NCBI GenBank assembly: GCA_003574885.1
Contig: PJFC01000002.1
Span: 186,001-250,000, forward strand
Origin: Geobacter sp.
GTDB lineage: Bacteria; Desulfobacterota; Desulfuromonadia; Geobacterales; Geobacteraceae
Reading direction: 5' to 3'
DNA length: 64,000 bases
Shown one piece after another: positions 9,901 through 18,237 of the stretch (the stretch's first letter is position 1; every line of letters starts with the position of its first letter). A program made the translations under genes and the position numbers. The notes under the pieces were generated by a model, which ran no database searches, was not told the DNA's origin, and saw only the letters and a list, made by a program, of their open reading frames with translations.

Positions 9901-10424
9901 CAGGACTGGCTGAGATCGCTGACGAGAAGGAAGTCAAGATTTGTGGGATTGTGGTTGCCCTCAAGGAGATGACTACGAAAAAAGGTGACCGGATGGGGTT
10001 TGCGACTATTGAAGACCTTCTTGGCTCGGTGGAAGTTGTGGTTTTCCCCGAAACCTATGCCAGGGCCGGCCACTATCTGAAAACCGACGAACCGCTGGTC
10101 GTGACCGGCAACGCCGATGTGGGGGAAAAGGGGACGAAGATCAAGGCGTCCGACATCATTTCCTTGCGGGAGATAAGCGAGCGTGAAACGCAACGGGTTC
10201 ACGTCAGTATTCAGGGCGCCGGACTTGAGCGACGGCAGCTGGAAGAGCTTAAGGGTCTCTTCGGGCGTTACCGGGGAAGCTGCCGCGCCCTTCTCCATAT
10301 CAACATCCAGAACACGGTAAATACGACCATCCGGTTGCCTGACAACTGCACCCTGTCGGCCAGTGAAGAATTAATGGTGGAAGTGAAGAACCTGCTGGGG
10401 TATAATGCCGTTTCTTTTGAATAG
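6945..10424 (+). CDS. dnaE: DNA polymerase III subunit alpha
   Basis: The replicative polymerase catalytic subunit, about 1159 aa. It opens with the PHP domain (FVHLHLHSQYSLLDG), then the polymerase core with catalytic aspartates in SMPDIDVDFCQD, the fingers region, a helix-hairpin-helix segment and a C-terminal OB fold (KEMTTKKGDRMGFATIEDL). The open frame extends upstream to an ATG at 6906, but the ATG at 6945 is preferred: it has AGAAGG nine bases upstream and puts the family-typical FVHLHLH close to the N-terminus. Length and motifs fit DnaE1-type enzymes. accA follows 42 bp downstream on the same strand. Confidence 0.97.
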   Translation: MQQPFVHLHLHSQYSLLDGAIRIGDLVKKAKGHGMPAVALTDHGSMFGAIEFYEKCRKEGIKPIIGSEVYVAPGSRLVKEQGNGSGEYSSYHLILLCENLQGYKNLSKLVSAGYKDGFYYKPRIDKELLAEHSEGLIALSACLKGEVATLCSRNRMDDAVAVARWYSEIFPGSYYVELQENTLPEQDIANQRLMEVARELSLPLVATNDCHYLNREDAHAHEVLLCIQTGKTMNDEHRMRFSADEFYFKSPEEMAAAFHYAPEALANTVRIAERCDLELKLGQPGNYFFPHFEPPAGKTHDEMLEEEALAGLKKRLVTIRTKYPDLTPEQEQAYYDRLRIELDCIEQMKFPAYFLIVADFINWAKNMGIPVGPGRGSAAGSLVAYSIRITDLDPLPYNLLFERFLNPERISMPDIDVDFCQDRRDEVIQYVAAKYGRDKVCQIITFGTMKAKAVIRDVGRAMDMTYGDVDKIAKLVPGELGMTLDKALKIEPKLNELAKADAKVKELLDVSLCLEGLARHASTHAAGVVVAPAAFEEFCPVYKDQKSGALNTQYSMKYVELVGLVKFDFLGLKNLTVIDNAVKLIRAGDYPDFDIARLRDDDRESYELISSGNTTGIFQLESSGMKEMLVKLKPSCFEDVIAACALYRPGPLGSGMVDDFIERKHGRKKVVYDLPELEPILKDTYGVIVYQEQVMQISRTLAGYSLGRADLLRRAMGKKDPAVMAKEKEPFLEGAKQKGIDLKKAEAIFDLMAKFAEYGFNKSHSAAYALIAYQTAYLKAHHPVEFMAALLSCDMGSTEKVVKSIADCREMGIEVQPPDINASHLSFRVLGTSIRFGLGAVKNVGESAIDAILEARNDGPFDDLFDFCERVDLRRVNKRVVESLIKCGAFDSTGARRSVLMAGLEDAMSLGQKIQQERESAQVSLFGTAEIAKVNGNGRGTLPDLSEWDDKQKLAFEKECLGFFITGHPLDRYAQGMRRFTTTDTAGLAEIADEKEVKICGIVVALKEMTTKKGDRMGFATIEDLLGSVEVVVFPETYARAGHYLKTDEPLVVTGNADVGEKGTKIKASDIISLREISERETQRVHVSIQGAGLERRQLEELKGLFGRYRGSCRALLHINIQNTVNTTIRLPDNCTLSASEELMVEVKNLLGYNAVSFE

Positions 10425-10466
10425 AGTCTTTCCATTCACATTGCGATAAAAGGAGATACAATACCA

Positions 10467-11423
10467 ATGGCAACCCAAGTTTACATGGACTTTGAAAAGC
10501 CTGTTGTCGAACTGGAGAAGAAGATAGAGGAACTGCTGGCGCTGTCCGGTGACAATGTTGATCTGAAGAGTGAAGTTGCCAAACTGGAAAAAAAGGCTGC
10601 GCAGATGCGTAGCGACATATTTGCCAACCTGTCCCGCTGGCAGACTGCCCAGATCGCGCGACACATCAATCGACCTTTTACTATGGACTATATAAAACTC
10701 ATATTCACGGAATTCGTAGAACTTCACGGTGACCGTAATTTTGGAGACGACCATGCCATCGTGGGTGGTCTGGCCCGTTTGGACGACGAACCGGTGATGA
10801 TTATCGGTCACCAGAAGGGGAGCGATACCAAGGAGAAGGTATACCGGAATTTCGGCATGCCGAACCCTGAGGGGTACCGCAAGGCGCTCCGTCTCATGGA
10901 AATGGCCGAGCGTTTTCGGCTGCCGATCATCACCTTTGTCGACACCCCCGGGGCGTTCCCCGGCATCGGCGCGGAGGAGCGGGGCCAGGCAGAGGCCATT
11001 GCCAGGAACCTGCGTGAAATGTCCCGACTGACCGTGCCGATCATTGTCGTCATAACTGGCGAGGGGGGATCTGGCGGTGCTTTGGCCATCGCGGTCGGAG
11101 ACCGCATTCTTATGTTGCAGTACTCCGTTTATGCGGTCATATCGCCGGAAGGTTGTGCCGCCATCCTCTGGTCCGACGGCACCAAGGGAGAACAGGCCGC
11201 AGAAGCCCTCAAGTTGACAGCCAAAGACATCAAAGATCTGGAAGTCATCGATGAGATCGTTCCCGAACCGGTGGGGGGCGCTCATCGCGATCACAGGGCC
11301 ATGGCCGATAACCTTCGCGAAGCCCTTTTGCGCAATCTGAAGGAACTGCGGAAACTGCCGGCGGATGAGCTGATCGAAGCCCGGTATCAGAAGTTCCGCA
11401 AGATGTCGCGGTATATTGAATAG
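10467..11423 (+). CDS. accA: Acetyl-CoA carboxylase carboxyltransferase subunit alpha
   Basis: A 318-aa AccA. It catalyses, with AccD, transfer of the carboxyl group from biotin to acetyl-CoA, the first step of fatty-acid synthesis. Visible signs are the N-terminal coiled segment ([15 protein letters not shown]), [18 protein letters not shown], the crotonase-type core ([18 protein letters not shown]) and [11 protein letters not shown], which shapes the oxyanion hole. Length is normal. AAGGAG lies 11 bases before the start. The dnaE-accA order is common in Proteobacteria. A terminator follows at 11453. Confidence 0.98.
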   Translation: MATQVYMDFEKPVVELEKKIEELLALSGDNVDLKSEVAKLEKKAAQMRSDIFANLSRWQTAQIARHINRPFTMDYIKLIFTEFVELHGDRNFGDDHAIVGGLARLDDEPVMIIGHQKGSDTKEKVYRNFGMPNPEGYRKALRLMEMAERFRLPIITFVDTPGAFPGIGAEERGQAEAIARNLREMSRLTVPIIVVITGEGGSGGALAIAVGDRILMLQYSVYAVISPEGCAAILWSDGTKGEQAAEALKLTAKDIKDLEVIDEIVPEPVGGAHRDHRAMADNLREALLRNLKELRKLPADELIEARYQKFRKMSRYIE

Positions 11424-11452
11424 TTCTGGCTATACTCAGCGGCAAACATGAC

Positions 11453-11481
11453 AGGGCGGTCGTTACCGCCCTTGTTTTTTT
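11453..11481 (+). terminator. Intrinsic terminator after accA
   Basis: Stem gggcggt/accgccc (11454-11460 and 11465-11471) with a cgtt loop, then ttgtttttt, 30 bp after the accA stop. Confidence 0.85.
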
Positions 11482-11499
11482 AGGACAGGAATAAACTTT

Positions 11500-12261
11500 A
11501 TGGCTGAACGTTTGCAGAAACTCCTTTCCCAGGCAGGTATCGCTTCACGACGCGAGGCGGAGACGCTCATTGTCGCTGGCCGGGTCAAGTTGAACGGTCA
11601 GGTGGTTACGGAACTCGGGACAAAGGCCGACCCGGCAACCGACCAGATTGAGGTTGACGGCAAGCCGATCCGTCCGGTTGCGGGAAAGATTTACCTGCTC
11701 CTCTACAAACCGGTCGGCTATCTGACTACCCTCAAGGACCCTGAAGGTCGCCCCATAGTTACCGATCTGCTGAAGAATGTAACGTCCAGGGTCTACCCCG
11801 TGGGGCGGCTCGACTATAACACCGAAGGTTTGCTTCTGCTGACCAATGATGGCGACTGGGCCAACAGGCTTTCCCACCCCCGTCATGAAGTCGATAAAGA
11901 GTATCTGGTGCGCGTGCGGGGTAAGGTGACTCCCGACCAGGTCAAACGTATGGCCGCTGGCGTTGAGCTGGAGGACGGCACGACTGCGCCTGCCAAGGTA
12001 TTCCTTGCGAGCGAAAGCGACAATAACAGTTGGCTCTCTGTAACCATTCATGAGGGGCGTTATCGCCAGGTGCGGCGCATGTGCGAGGCGGTAAGCCTGG
12101 CAGTGGTCCGTCTCAAGCGAATCCGCTATGGTTTTCTCGAACTCGGCGAGTTGAAGCCGGGCGAATACCGGCACCTTACACAGGCGGAAGTCGAACGTCT
12201 GCTGCAACCCGGACGCATTCGCTCAGGTGGTGGAGCGCCGCAGAGAACTGGCAGACGTTGA
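11500..12261 (+). CDS. rluB: RsuA/RluB-family 23S rRNA pseudouridine synthase
   Basis: A 253-aa enzyme with an N-terminal S4 RNA-binding domain (RLQKLLSQAGIASRREAE) and a pseudouridine synthase domain with the catalytic Asp105 in GRLDYNTEGLLLLTNDG, plus the family's RQVRRMCEAV segment. It isomerises uridine in rRNA; RluB acts at the 23S position equivalent to E. coli 2605. RsuA, RluB, RluE and RluF cannot be separated with full certainty by eye; the plain S4 domain and length favour RluB. The C-terminal tail is short and basic. It is flanked by terminators on both sides, so it is a single-gene unit. Confidence 0.9.
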   Translation: MAERLQKLLSQAGIASRREAETLIVAGRVKLNGQVVTELGTKADPATDQIEVDGKPIRPVAGKIYLLLYKPVGYLTTLKDPEGRPIVTDLLKNVTSRVYPVGRLDYNTEGLLLLTNDGDWANRLSHPRHEVDKEYLVRVRGKVTPDQVKRMAAGVELEDGTTAPAKVFLASESDNNSWLSVTIHEGRYRQVRRMCEAVSLAVVRLKRIRYGFLELGELKPGEYRHLTQAEVERLLQPGRIRSGGGAPQRTGRR

Positions 12262-12266
12262 GAATA

Positions 12267-12300
12267 AGGAGTTGCGATTACAACCGCAACTCCTTTTTTA
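12267..12300 (+). terminator. Intrinsic terminator after rluB
   Basis: Ten-base-pair stem aggagttgcg/cgcaactcct (12267-12276 and 12285-12294) followed by tttttta. Confidence 0.9.
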
Positions 12301-12406
12301 TTGTCAAAATTTCCAGTGTTTATATGTGTACTTGTGCGGGTAAGTAGATAATGCTATAAAGTGTAGTGTCTTATTTGTCGCAATAATTCAGGAGGATTGA
12401 TGCTGT

Positions 12407-12856
12407 ATGTTAAATGATGGGTTAAACGATCAGCTGGGGCTGTTTGGGGCAGTTACGGAGAAAAAAGATGCCCCCGTAGAGGCAGAGAAGCGAAAAACTG
12501 TCTTAAGTGATATGCCGACCGAGACGAACATGCAGTCCGTAACGGTTCCGGTTGAGGACGAAACGGCCAGGCCCGTCCAGGAAGATTCAGTTCCGGCCGC
12601 CACGCAGCCTTTGATGAAAAAATATGCCGCTTCTTCGTCTCTTGGCCGAGAAACTGTCACGAAGAGTCATCGTAAAACGGGAAAGGGTAAACTGCCCGCC
12701 AAATCAAAGCCTGCATCCGGTCTCGTCCCAGCAGGAGATGTCCGGCTGACTGCCAATATCCGAGAGGATCTCCATCTGAAATTAAAGATAGCCGCGGCCC
12801 AGCGACGGACGACTATCGGTGAGTTGATTGAGGATTTGGTGGAGAGGTATATGTGA
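12407..12856 (+). CDS. Small protein with disordered N-terminus and ribbon-helix-helix-like C-terminus
   Basis: A 149-aa protein. Residues 1-110 are low-complexity, rich in E, T, V, K and S, and likely disordered. The last 40 residues (VRLTANIREDLHLKLKIAA, then TTIGELIEDLVERYM) have the strand-helix-helix pattern of CopG/ParG-like DNA-binding proteins. The ATG at 12407 follows AGGAGG at 12390; an ATG at 12400 in another frame ends after five codons. It is a single gene between a terminator and a pseudogene. It could be a plasmid-partition-like or toxin-antitoxin-like regulator, but no toxin or parA partner is adjacent. DNA binding is inferred from pattern only. Confidence 0.7.
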   Translation: MLNDGLNDQLGLFGAVTEKKDAPVEAEKRKTVLSDMPTETNMQSVTVPVEDETARPVQEDSVPAATQPLMKKYAASSSLGRETVTKSHRKTGKGKLPAKSKPASGLVPAGDVRLTANIREDLHLKLKIAAAQRRTTIGELIEDLVERYM

Positions 12857-12923
12857 ATGAAAAGGCGGGCAGGCTTAATGGGTAAGGCAGGGTGGAAGCA
12901 CTGAAGTCTTGCGCTTTTTTGAC

Positions 12924-13555
12924 TTAATCGGTTTCGGCAGCCGGCAGCGTGATGTAAACGGTGCTCCCTTTCCCGAGAGTGCTCTCTATCCAGATGCTTC
13001 CACCTTGAGCACTTACAATTTCCTTCGCAAGCGAGAGACCAAGGCCGGTTCCGCTCGTTGTTCTGCTGTCCGTGTTATCCACCCTGTAAAATCTGTCGAA
13101 AATCTTATCCAGCAAATCCTGCGGGATGCCGATCCCATCGTCCTTTACCCACATTGTTACATTATTGGCTTCCTGCTGGGCACCTAGGACGATATTTCCC
13201 CCATTCGGAGAATACTTGACGGCGTTGGAGAGCAGGTTATTGAAAACACTGTGCATGCCTTCCTCGTCACAGATTACCGCCGTCTCAATATCGGTTCCAC
13301 CCTGGCAGCTTCATGTCGCTTGACTTCAGGAACCTCGGCCAAGGCAGTCATAAGCTGCTCGGCACCGTTAACAAGGTTTTGCTGCTCAGCGGCAATCCTT
13401 TCGACAAGTCTCTCTGTATACTTGTGGGCTTCATCCAGGGCTTGCTCGCGAATCTTCAAACACGTGTATGCAATAATCCCTGCTGCTGGAAGAGCCACGA
13501 TTAGTATAATGAAAAACAACTGCGCTCTTATAGAAATTGAAAATAATCTGGTCAA
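12924..13555 (-). pseudogene. Sensor histidine kinase remnant with internal deletion and frame break
   Basis: Two frames on the minus strand together look like the two ends of one sensor kinase. The upstream part (13555 down to about 13300, TTG start with AGGGA site) has a membrane helix (AQLFFIILIVALPAAGIIAYTC) and the start of an extracytoplasmic sensor domain (EQALDEAHKYTERLVERIAAE). The downstream part (about 13300 to 12924) is a HATPase domain: NNLLSNAVKYSPNGG, DDGIGIP, GTGLGLSLAKEI. The rest of the sensor domain, any HAMP or PAS domains and the His-containing dimerisation domain are missing, and the frames do not match at the junction. It is most simply a kinase gene that lost its middle. 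No response regulator is adjacent. Confidence 0.85.
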
Positions 13556-13879
13556 TGAATCGTATCCCTGCCGTAATTTTCCTACACCGTGTTATTGCAC
13601 TGGGAATGCGCCATGTTTTATTCAGTGAAACACTTTAACAGATGAAATAAGGTAGGCAATATTGATGTTATTGTTTTCCCGGGACGAGAAGCTTGATAAA
13701 AATGATTTTATAGTATTTACAGGGGTTTGTTGTCGGGTGGATGTGAAATCGGTTGAATTCTAAGTGGTTTATAATATTTGGCGGTTGTCAGGACGAAGAC
13801 GGAAATGAAAATGCCCACCTTTCCGGGGTGGGCATTTTCATTTCCAATGAGTATGTTTCGAGCTACATTCGTGAATTCG
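13556..13879. other. Intergenic stretch holding only a terminator-like palindrome
   Basis: 324 bp between the kinase remnant and the subtilase stop. It contains the palindrome at 13801-13845 and otherwise AT-rich sequence. No supported gene. Confidence 0.6.
13801..13845 (-). terminator. Long perfect hairpin downstream of the subtilase gene
   Basis: A perfect 19-bp inverted repeat (ggaaatgaaaatgcccacc and its complement) with a 7-nt loop. T-rich arms follow the GC core in both directions, so it could end transcription from either side; the subtilase stop is 35 bp away. Confidence 0.8.
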
Positions 13880-15064
13880 TTAATAGCCAGTGTAAAGCAA
13901 CCGGTTTGGCGAATTCCTGCCAGCGTTCTTCACCAGCCCGGATGTTGCAGAACCGGATATGGCAGCTGCAATGCTGGCAGGTGATGCTGTAGGATTGTCC
14001 TGTAGGTATAGAGCCGCGACACCGGTAACATTGGGAGTTGCCATGGATGTGCCACTGATGGTGTTGGTTGCTGTATCGCTGGTGTTCCAGGCTGAGGTTA
14101 CGGATGACCCGGGGGCGAACAGGTCAAGACAGGCCCCATAGTTTGAGTAGGAAGCGCGGGCGTCGGTGGATGTCGTCGCTCCGACGGTTATTGCGGCAGA
14201 AACGCGGGCAGGCGATGTCCTGCAGGCATCTTTTTTGCTGTTTCCGGCGGCAATGGCATAGGTTACGCCGCTGCCAATTGATGTTGCCACTGCGTTATCC
14301 AGTGCGGTGGATGCGCCACTTCCCAGACTCATGTTTGCGACAGCAGGTGTCGATCTGTTCCTGGTGACCCAGTCGACACCGGCAATGACACCGGAGATGG
14401 TGCCTGAACCGCTGCAATCAAGGACACGGACGGCTACCAGTGAGACATTTTTGGCAACCCCGTAGTTAAATCCCCCGACTGTCCCGGCGACATGAGTTCC
14501 GTGTCCATTGCAGTCGATTCCGTTGCGACCGTCATTGACGGCGTCGTAGCCGACGGAAGCACGGCCGGTAAATTCAGTATGGCTGGTGCGGATACCGGTA
14601 TCAAGTATGTATGCCGTCACGCCCGTACCGGTGCTTGTATATCCGTAGAAGCCGTCTAGGGGCAGGTAACGCTGGTCTGTCCGGTCCAGATTCCAGGTCG
14701 AGACGCTCTGTGCGGTTTCTATGTCAAGCGAAACAGTCTGGTCGACTTCGATGAATTCAATATTCGGGTTGTGACGCAGACCTTGTAGCGCTGCTTCAGG
14801 GAGGGTAGCTGCAAAACCCTTCAAGGCGTCACTATAGGTATAATGGATTTTTCCGCCGAAGTGCGCAGCGGCATCGACTGCCGCCGTTACGTCGTGCCCC
14901 TCACGTCCGGGCCGGAAAACAATAATGTAACGACCGGGAATGGCTTTGGCCTCACCCGCGCCATAGATAGGAGCTTGCCTCTCCTGTCCGGTTGTCTGGC
15001 ATTGGGCCGCAATTGGCAGGCTCATGATGCATACAAAGGTCGCACAGATTAGAGTTTTAATCAT
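13880..15064 (-). CDS. Secreted S8 subtilisin-like serine protease with I9 propeptide
   Basis: A 394-aa secreted protease. The start at 15064 is chosen because GGAGG lies seven bases upstream and the product then begins with a clean signal peptide (MIKTLICATFVC..AAQCQ); the frame's earlier start lacks this. Residues about 45-110 are an inhibitor-I9 propeptide (GRYIIVFRPGREGHD). The proteinase-K-like catalytic domain has Asp155 in ILDTGIRTSHTEF, His188 in NGHGTHVAGT, Asn275 in AAGNS and Ser340 in SGTSMATP, so the full triad is present. It ends soon after the catalytic domain without a sorting tail. It likely digests extracellular protein. Single-gene unit with a hairpin downstream. Confidence 0.96.
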   Translation of the reverse strand: MIKTLICATFVCIMSLPIAAQCQTTGQERQAPIYGAGEAKAIPGRYIIVFRPGREGHDVTAAVDAAAHFGGKIHYTYSDALKGFAATLPEAALQGLRHNPNIEFIEVDQTVSLDIETAQSVSTWNLDRTDQRYLPLDGFYGYTSTGTGVTAYILDTGIRTSHTEFTGRASVGYDAVNDGRNGIDCNGHGTHVAGTVGGFNYGVAKNVSLVAVRVLDCSGSGTISGVIAGVDWVTRNRSTPAVANMSLGSGASTALDNAVATSIGSGVTYAIAAGNSKKDACRTSPARVSAAITVGATTSTDARASYSNYGACLDLFAPGSSVTSAWNTSDTATNTISGTSMATPNVTGVAALYLQDNPTASPASIAAAISGSATSGLVKNAGRNSPNRLLYTGY

Positions 15065-15434
15065 ACAAAATCCTCCGATATTTATTTTTAAGGGGTATCC
15101 GCCAACAATGTTAGCCATGACATCAAACTGCTGGAGCAGATCCCTTTACGTGGCAAGTATTTGCAGGGTCTAATAAAAATAAACTCTAATATCTGTTTAG
15201 TCAAGAAGGAACAGTTGACTTCAGAAATCTGGCAATAGCTGCATTGTGTCAAAGAACGGACGAAGGCAGCAGGGAGCCTTGACCGAAATAACAATAACCA
15301 TTACAGGTGAACAGCTAGCGTAACTCTAGCGTAACTTAAAAATGGATGTCGTTTTGGGTTTCAGGGGGGTAAGGTCAGTTTTCCTGTGGGCAGCAAGAGG
15401 GGAGAATAACAGGTTGTGAGGATGGGTGAAATGA
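15065..15434. other. Intergenic region upstream of the subtilase
   Basis: About 370 bp with no supported gene. It should hold the subtilase promoter. An 11-bp unit (ctagcgtaact) occurs twice in tandem at 15315-15336, possibly an operator but too short to argue for. Confidence 0.5.
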
Positions 15435-15470
15435 AAAGACGCTCCAACTTTCGACAGTCGGAGCGTCTTT
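15435..15470 (-). terminator. Intrinsic terminator after tRNA-Leu
   Basis: Eleven-base-pair stem aaagacgctcc/ggagcgtcttt (15435-15445 and 15460-15470), ending in T-rich sequence on the minus strand, just past the tRNA 3' end. Confidence 0.85.
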
Positions 15471-15479
15471 CAATGTAAA

Positions 15480-15566
15480 TGGTGCCGAAGACTGGACTCG
15501 AACCAGCACACGGTTGCCCGCACAAGAACCTGAATCTTGCGTGTCTACCAATTCCACCACTTCGGC
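15480..15566 (-). tRNA. tRNA-Leu(CAG)
   Basis: 87 nt including an encoded CCA. Acceptor arms GCCGAAG/CTTCGGC pair perfectly, with discriminator A. The anticodon loop TTCAGGT between stems CAAGA and TCTTG gives anticodon CAG. A long variable arm (TGCGGGCAACCGTG region) and the T loop GGTTCGAGTCC are typical of leucine tRNA. A terminator lies 10 bp downstream. Confidence 0.97.
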
Positions 15567-15689
15567 GTTGGGGAACTCTTCTTATATCAATCTTTATTGA
15601 TGATTGCAAGGATTTTTTTGCATATCACCGTAGTGCAAATTCTACCTGGTTTGTCGGGACTCAACTCATCATGATCTTGTTTTTCAGGA

Positions 15690-16811
15690 TCAGATTTCAA
15701 ATGCCATGGCGACCTTGCTTATGAGTTTCTGAAGATCGAAACGACGCCCCTCCTGGTCATTGCGTCGTCCGTCCACGTAAAGGATTGTTACTACACGTCC
15801 GAGCATGAGAAGGGGAATGATTTGGGCGATGTCAGGGGGATCTCCTCCTATGGCGGAGAGCATCTTTGCATTACTGGCGGTGACGGGGACAGTCCCCCGG
15901 TAGTACTGCTTCTCGTCAACGATTATCTTGAGGAGGGAAGTATTGTCCAAGGGGATTTCGGTGCGTTCGAAATCATCAACGTGAATGTTGTCGTGCACGG
16001 CCTTCCAACCAACGGCCGTCTCTCCGCGAATGAGGAACAGGGCTGCCCGGTAGAATTCCTGCCCCAGGTAGGTAACAAGGGCATCAGCGATATCATTCCT
16101 GTCCCGTGCCTCAGAAAGGCGTTCGGCAATCGATTCCATCGTCTGGCGGGGCATATTCGGCGCAGATGCTCCCTGCTCCGAATGCACATCTTCCTTGGGT
16201 TCTTCCTTGTCGAAACCTTCGAAAGGAGGTAATTCAATAAATTCCCGATCGACTGTGAAAGGGTCCAGGTGCTCCGGTTGAGTGCCGGGTTGGTCCGCCG
16301 GTGCATTGTCTCCATAAAAAGTTTGGCGCCGTTTGCGTCTTCCCCCGGCGAGACGGTCGGTGGGGAAGTAGCGGATATCACGTTTGATGCCGTAGTAGTT
16401 TTCCATGCATAAGACTAGACGCAGCTCGGGAGCGACAAGGGGGGATATGATATAGCCGGTCATAAAGGAAATCTCGTCGATGGCAGGAAGATTGGTCGGG
16501 TCGGCCATGGCGAGGGTGAGTCGTTTCTTGTCGAGGGCTATGGGAATAGCCATATATTTCTTGACGAGATCGGCGGAGAGGAGGCTGAGGACATCGGCAG
16601 GGATATTGTTGAGTAGTTCGGGGGTGGTGCAGAGAACGCCGAGCTTCTGTCCAAGGAAATGGGCGAGTTGCTCTTCTTTGATGAAACCCATTTCGATGAG
16701 GTTGGTGCCGAGCCGGCCACCAAAAATCACCTGGCATTTGAGGGTTTCGTCCAGATCTTCCGGGGTGATGATGTTCTCATTTACCAGCATTTCGCCGAGT
16801 TTCAGTGCCAT
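15690..16811 (-). CDS. GspE N-terminal (MshEN-like) domain protein without ATPase
   Basis: A 373-aa protein. The start at 16811 is chosen because the product then begins MALKLGEMLVNENIITPED, the conserved opening of the type II secretion/pilus ATPase N-terminal domain; the frame's upstream start adds 40 unlike residues. Residues 1-150 match this domain (GRLGTNLIEMGFIKEEQLAHFL, then FMTGYIISP), which in some relatives binds c-di-GMP. There is no Walker-type ATPase. Residues 160-240 are a charged linker, and 245-373 resemble a GAF-like or heterodimer-forming signalling domain. It follows rmuC by 31 bp on the same strand. Possible role: c-di-GMP-dependent or motility-related regulator; not proven. 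Confidence 0.8.
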   Translation of the reverse strand: MALKLGEMLVNENIITPEDLDETLKCQVIFGGRLGTNLIEMGFIKEEQLAHFLGQKLGVLCTTPELLNNIPADVLSLLSADLVKKYMAIPIALDKKRLTLAMADPTNLPAIDEISFMTGYIISPLVAPELRLVLCMENYYGIKRDIRYFPTDRLAGGRRKRRQTFYGDNAPADQPGTQPEHLDPFTVDREFIELPPFEGFDKEEPKEDVHSEQGASAPNMPRQTMESIAERLSEARDRNDIADALVTYLGQEFYRAALFLIRGETAVGWKAVHDNIHVDDFERTEIPLDNTSLLKIIVDEKQYYRGTVPVTASNAKMLSAIGGDPPDIAQIIPLLMLGRVVTILYVDGRRNDQEGRRFDLQKLISKVAMAFEI

Positions 16812-16842
16812 GGCAGATTCCAGGAAACCTTGATGGAAGGGA

Positions 16843-18192
16843 TCATGTACTCTCGGGGTTATCGGATTCCGCAGGGGATTCCCCGACCTCGAGCAGGCGC
16901 GCTGCCTCGGCTGTGGGGAGTCCCTGTACATTTTTTAGTTTCCGCTCGATGACGCGGGAGCGGGTGGCAGCCGAATCTATGGTATTGCTCGCCTCCTGGA
17001 GCTTTTTGCGAGTCTTGTCGAGCACGACGCCGAAGGTGGCAAATTCGGTTTTGATCGCACCAAGCAGAGCCCATACCTCACTTGATCGCTTCTCGATGAC
17101 AAGGGTGCGGAAGCCCATCTGAAGGCTGTTGAGAAGGGCAGCCAGGGTGGTTGGACCGGTGACTGATACCTTGAACTCACGCTGCAACTGTTCGAACAAG
17201 CCGGTGCGACGCAGCACTTCGGCATAGAGCCCTTCAGTGGGTAAGAACATGATCCCGAAATCGGTCGTGTTGGGTGGGTCCAGGTATTTATCGCGGATGT
17301 TGCGGGCCATTTCCTTGATGGCCCGTTCGAGCTGCCGGGACGCCTCTTCGATAAGGACTGTATTCCCCAACTCGTGGGCTTCCACTAACCGCAGATAATC
17401 TTCCTGGGGAAATTTAGCATCGATGGGGAGCCAGACGGCATGATCGTACTCCGCTCCACGCCCCGGCAGACGGATGGCAAATTCAACCCGTCCGCTGCTT
17501 CCCTGTTTGGTTGCGACATTTGTCTCGTACTGGTCAGGGGTGAGAATCTGTTCGAGAAGGCTTCCGAGTTGTATCTCGCCGAAGGTGCCACGGGTCTTAA
17601 CGTTAGTGAGAACTTTTTTCAGGTCTCCTACGCCGGTTGCCAGGCTCTGCATTTCGCCGAGCCCTTTGTGTACCAGTTCCAGCCGTTCGCTCACAATCTT
17701 GAACGACTCTCCCAGGCGCTTCTCCAGGGTGTCGTGGAGCTTCTCGTCAACCGTCGCCCTCATCTGCTCCAGTTTCTTGTTGTTGTCTTCCTGGAGACTT
17801 GCAAGTTTCTTTTCTACGGTTTCGTTAATTTTATCGAGTTTCTGGATGTTGTGATCGGTGAGGGTTTTGAGCTGGCCGGAGAAAATATCAAGCTGGCGCT
17901 TTTGGGCGTCAGCACCTTCCGCCATACGGCGCTGAACCGCTTCGCTAAATGATCCGAAGGCGTTGTTCTGCTCCTCACGGGATTGTTTGCTGCTGATGGA
18001 TGCTTCTGACCTGCTGTGTGCCAGCTCATCGCGGAACATCCGCTCGATGCGCTCCTGATTGCGTTCCAGGGCATCGAAGCGGGGTTCTAAACCATCCACG
18101 GGATTCCTTGATGTCCGGACAACGAGTATCAGCAGCAGGGCAACGGCAACGAGGACCAATGCGATCAGAAGGTAGAGCAACGGGGTGCTCAT
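16843..18192 (-). CDS. rmuC: DNA recombination protein RmuC
   Basis: A 449-aa RmuC. Residues 5-25 are a membrane anchor, 30-190 a long coiled coil, and 190-400 the nuclease-like RmuC domain (KTRGTFGEIQLGSLLEQIL, VWLPIDAKFPQEDY, FLPTEGLYAEV). RmuC limits DNA inversion and rearrangement in E. coli, by a mechanism not fully known. It sits between a 48-aa YtxH-like gene 45 bp upstream and the GspE-N gene 31 bp downstream, all minus strand, probably one transcript. Confidence 0.95.
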   Translation of the reverse strand: MSTPLLYLLIALVLVAVALLLILVVRTSRNPVDGLEPRFDALERNQERIERMFRDELAHSRSEASISSKQSREEQNNAFGSFSEAVQRRMAEGADAQKRQLDIFSGQLKTLTDHNIQKLDKINETVEKKLASLQEDNNKKLEQMRATVDEKLHDTLEKRLGESFKIVSERLELVHKGLGEMQSLATGVGDLKKVLTNVKTRGTFGEIQLGSLLEQILTPDQYETNVATKQGSSGRVEFAIRLPGRGAEYDHAVWLPIDAKFPQEDYLRLVEAHELGNTVLIEEASRQLERAIKEMARNIRDKYLDPPNTTDFGIMFLPTEGLYAEVLRRTGLFEQLQREFKVSVTGPTTLAALLNSLQMGFRTLVIEKRSSEVWALLGAIKTEFATFGVVLDKTRKKLQEASNTIDSAATRSRVIERKLKNVQGLPTAEAARLLEVGESPAESDNPEST

Positions 18193-18237
18193 GATCCGCA
18201 GGTCCTCAGAAAAACGGGGGGGCTGTAGGGAAAGGCA

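Noticed and set aside
15315-15336. 11-bp tandem repeat upstream of the subtilase gene
   Set aside because: Only two short copies; could be chance. No CRISPR-like spacing is seen anywhere in the window.
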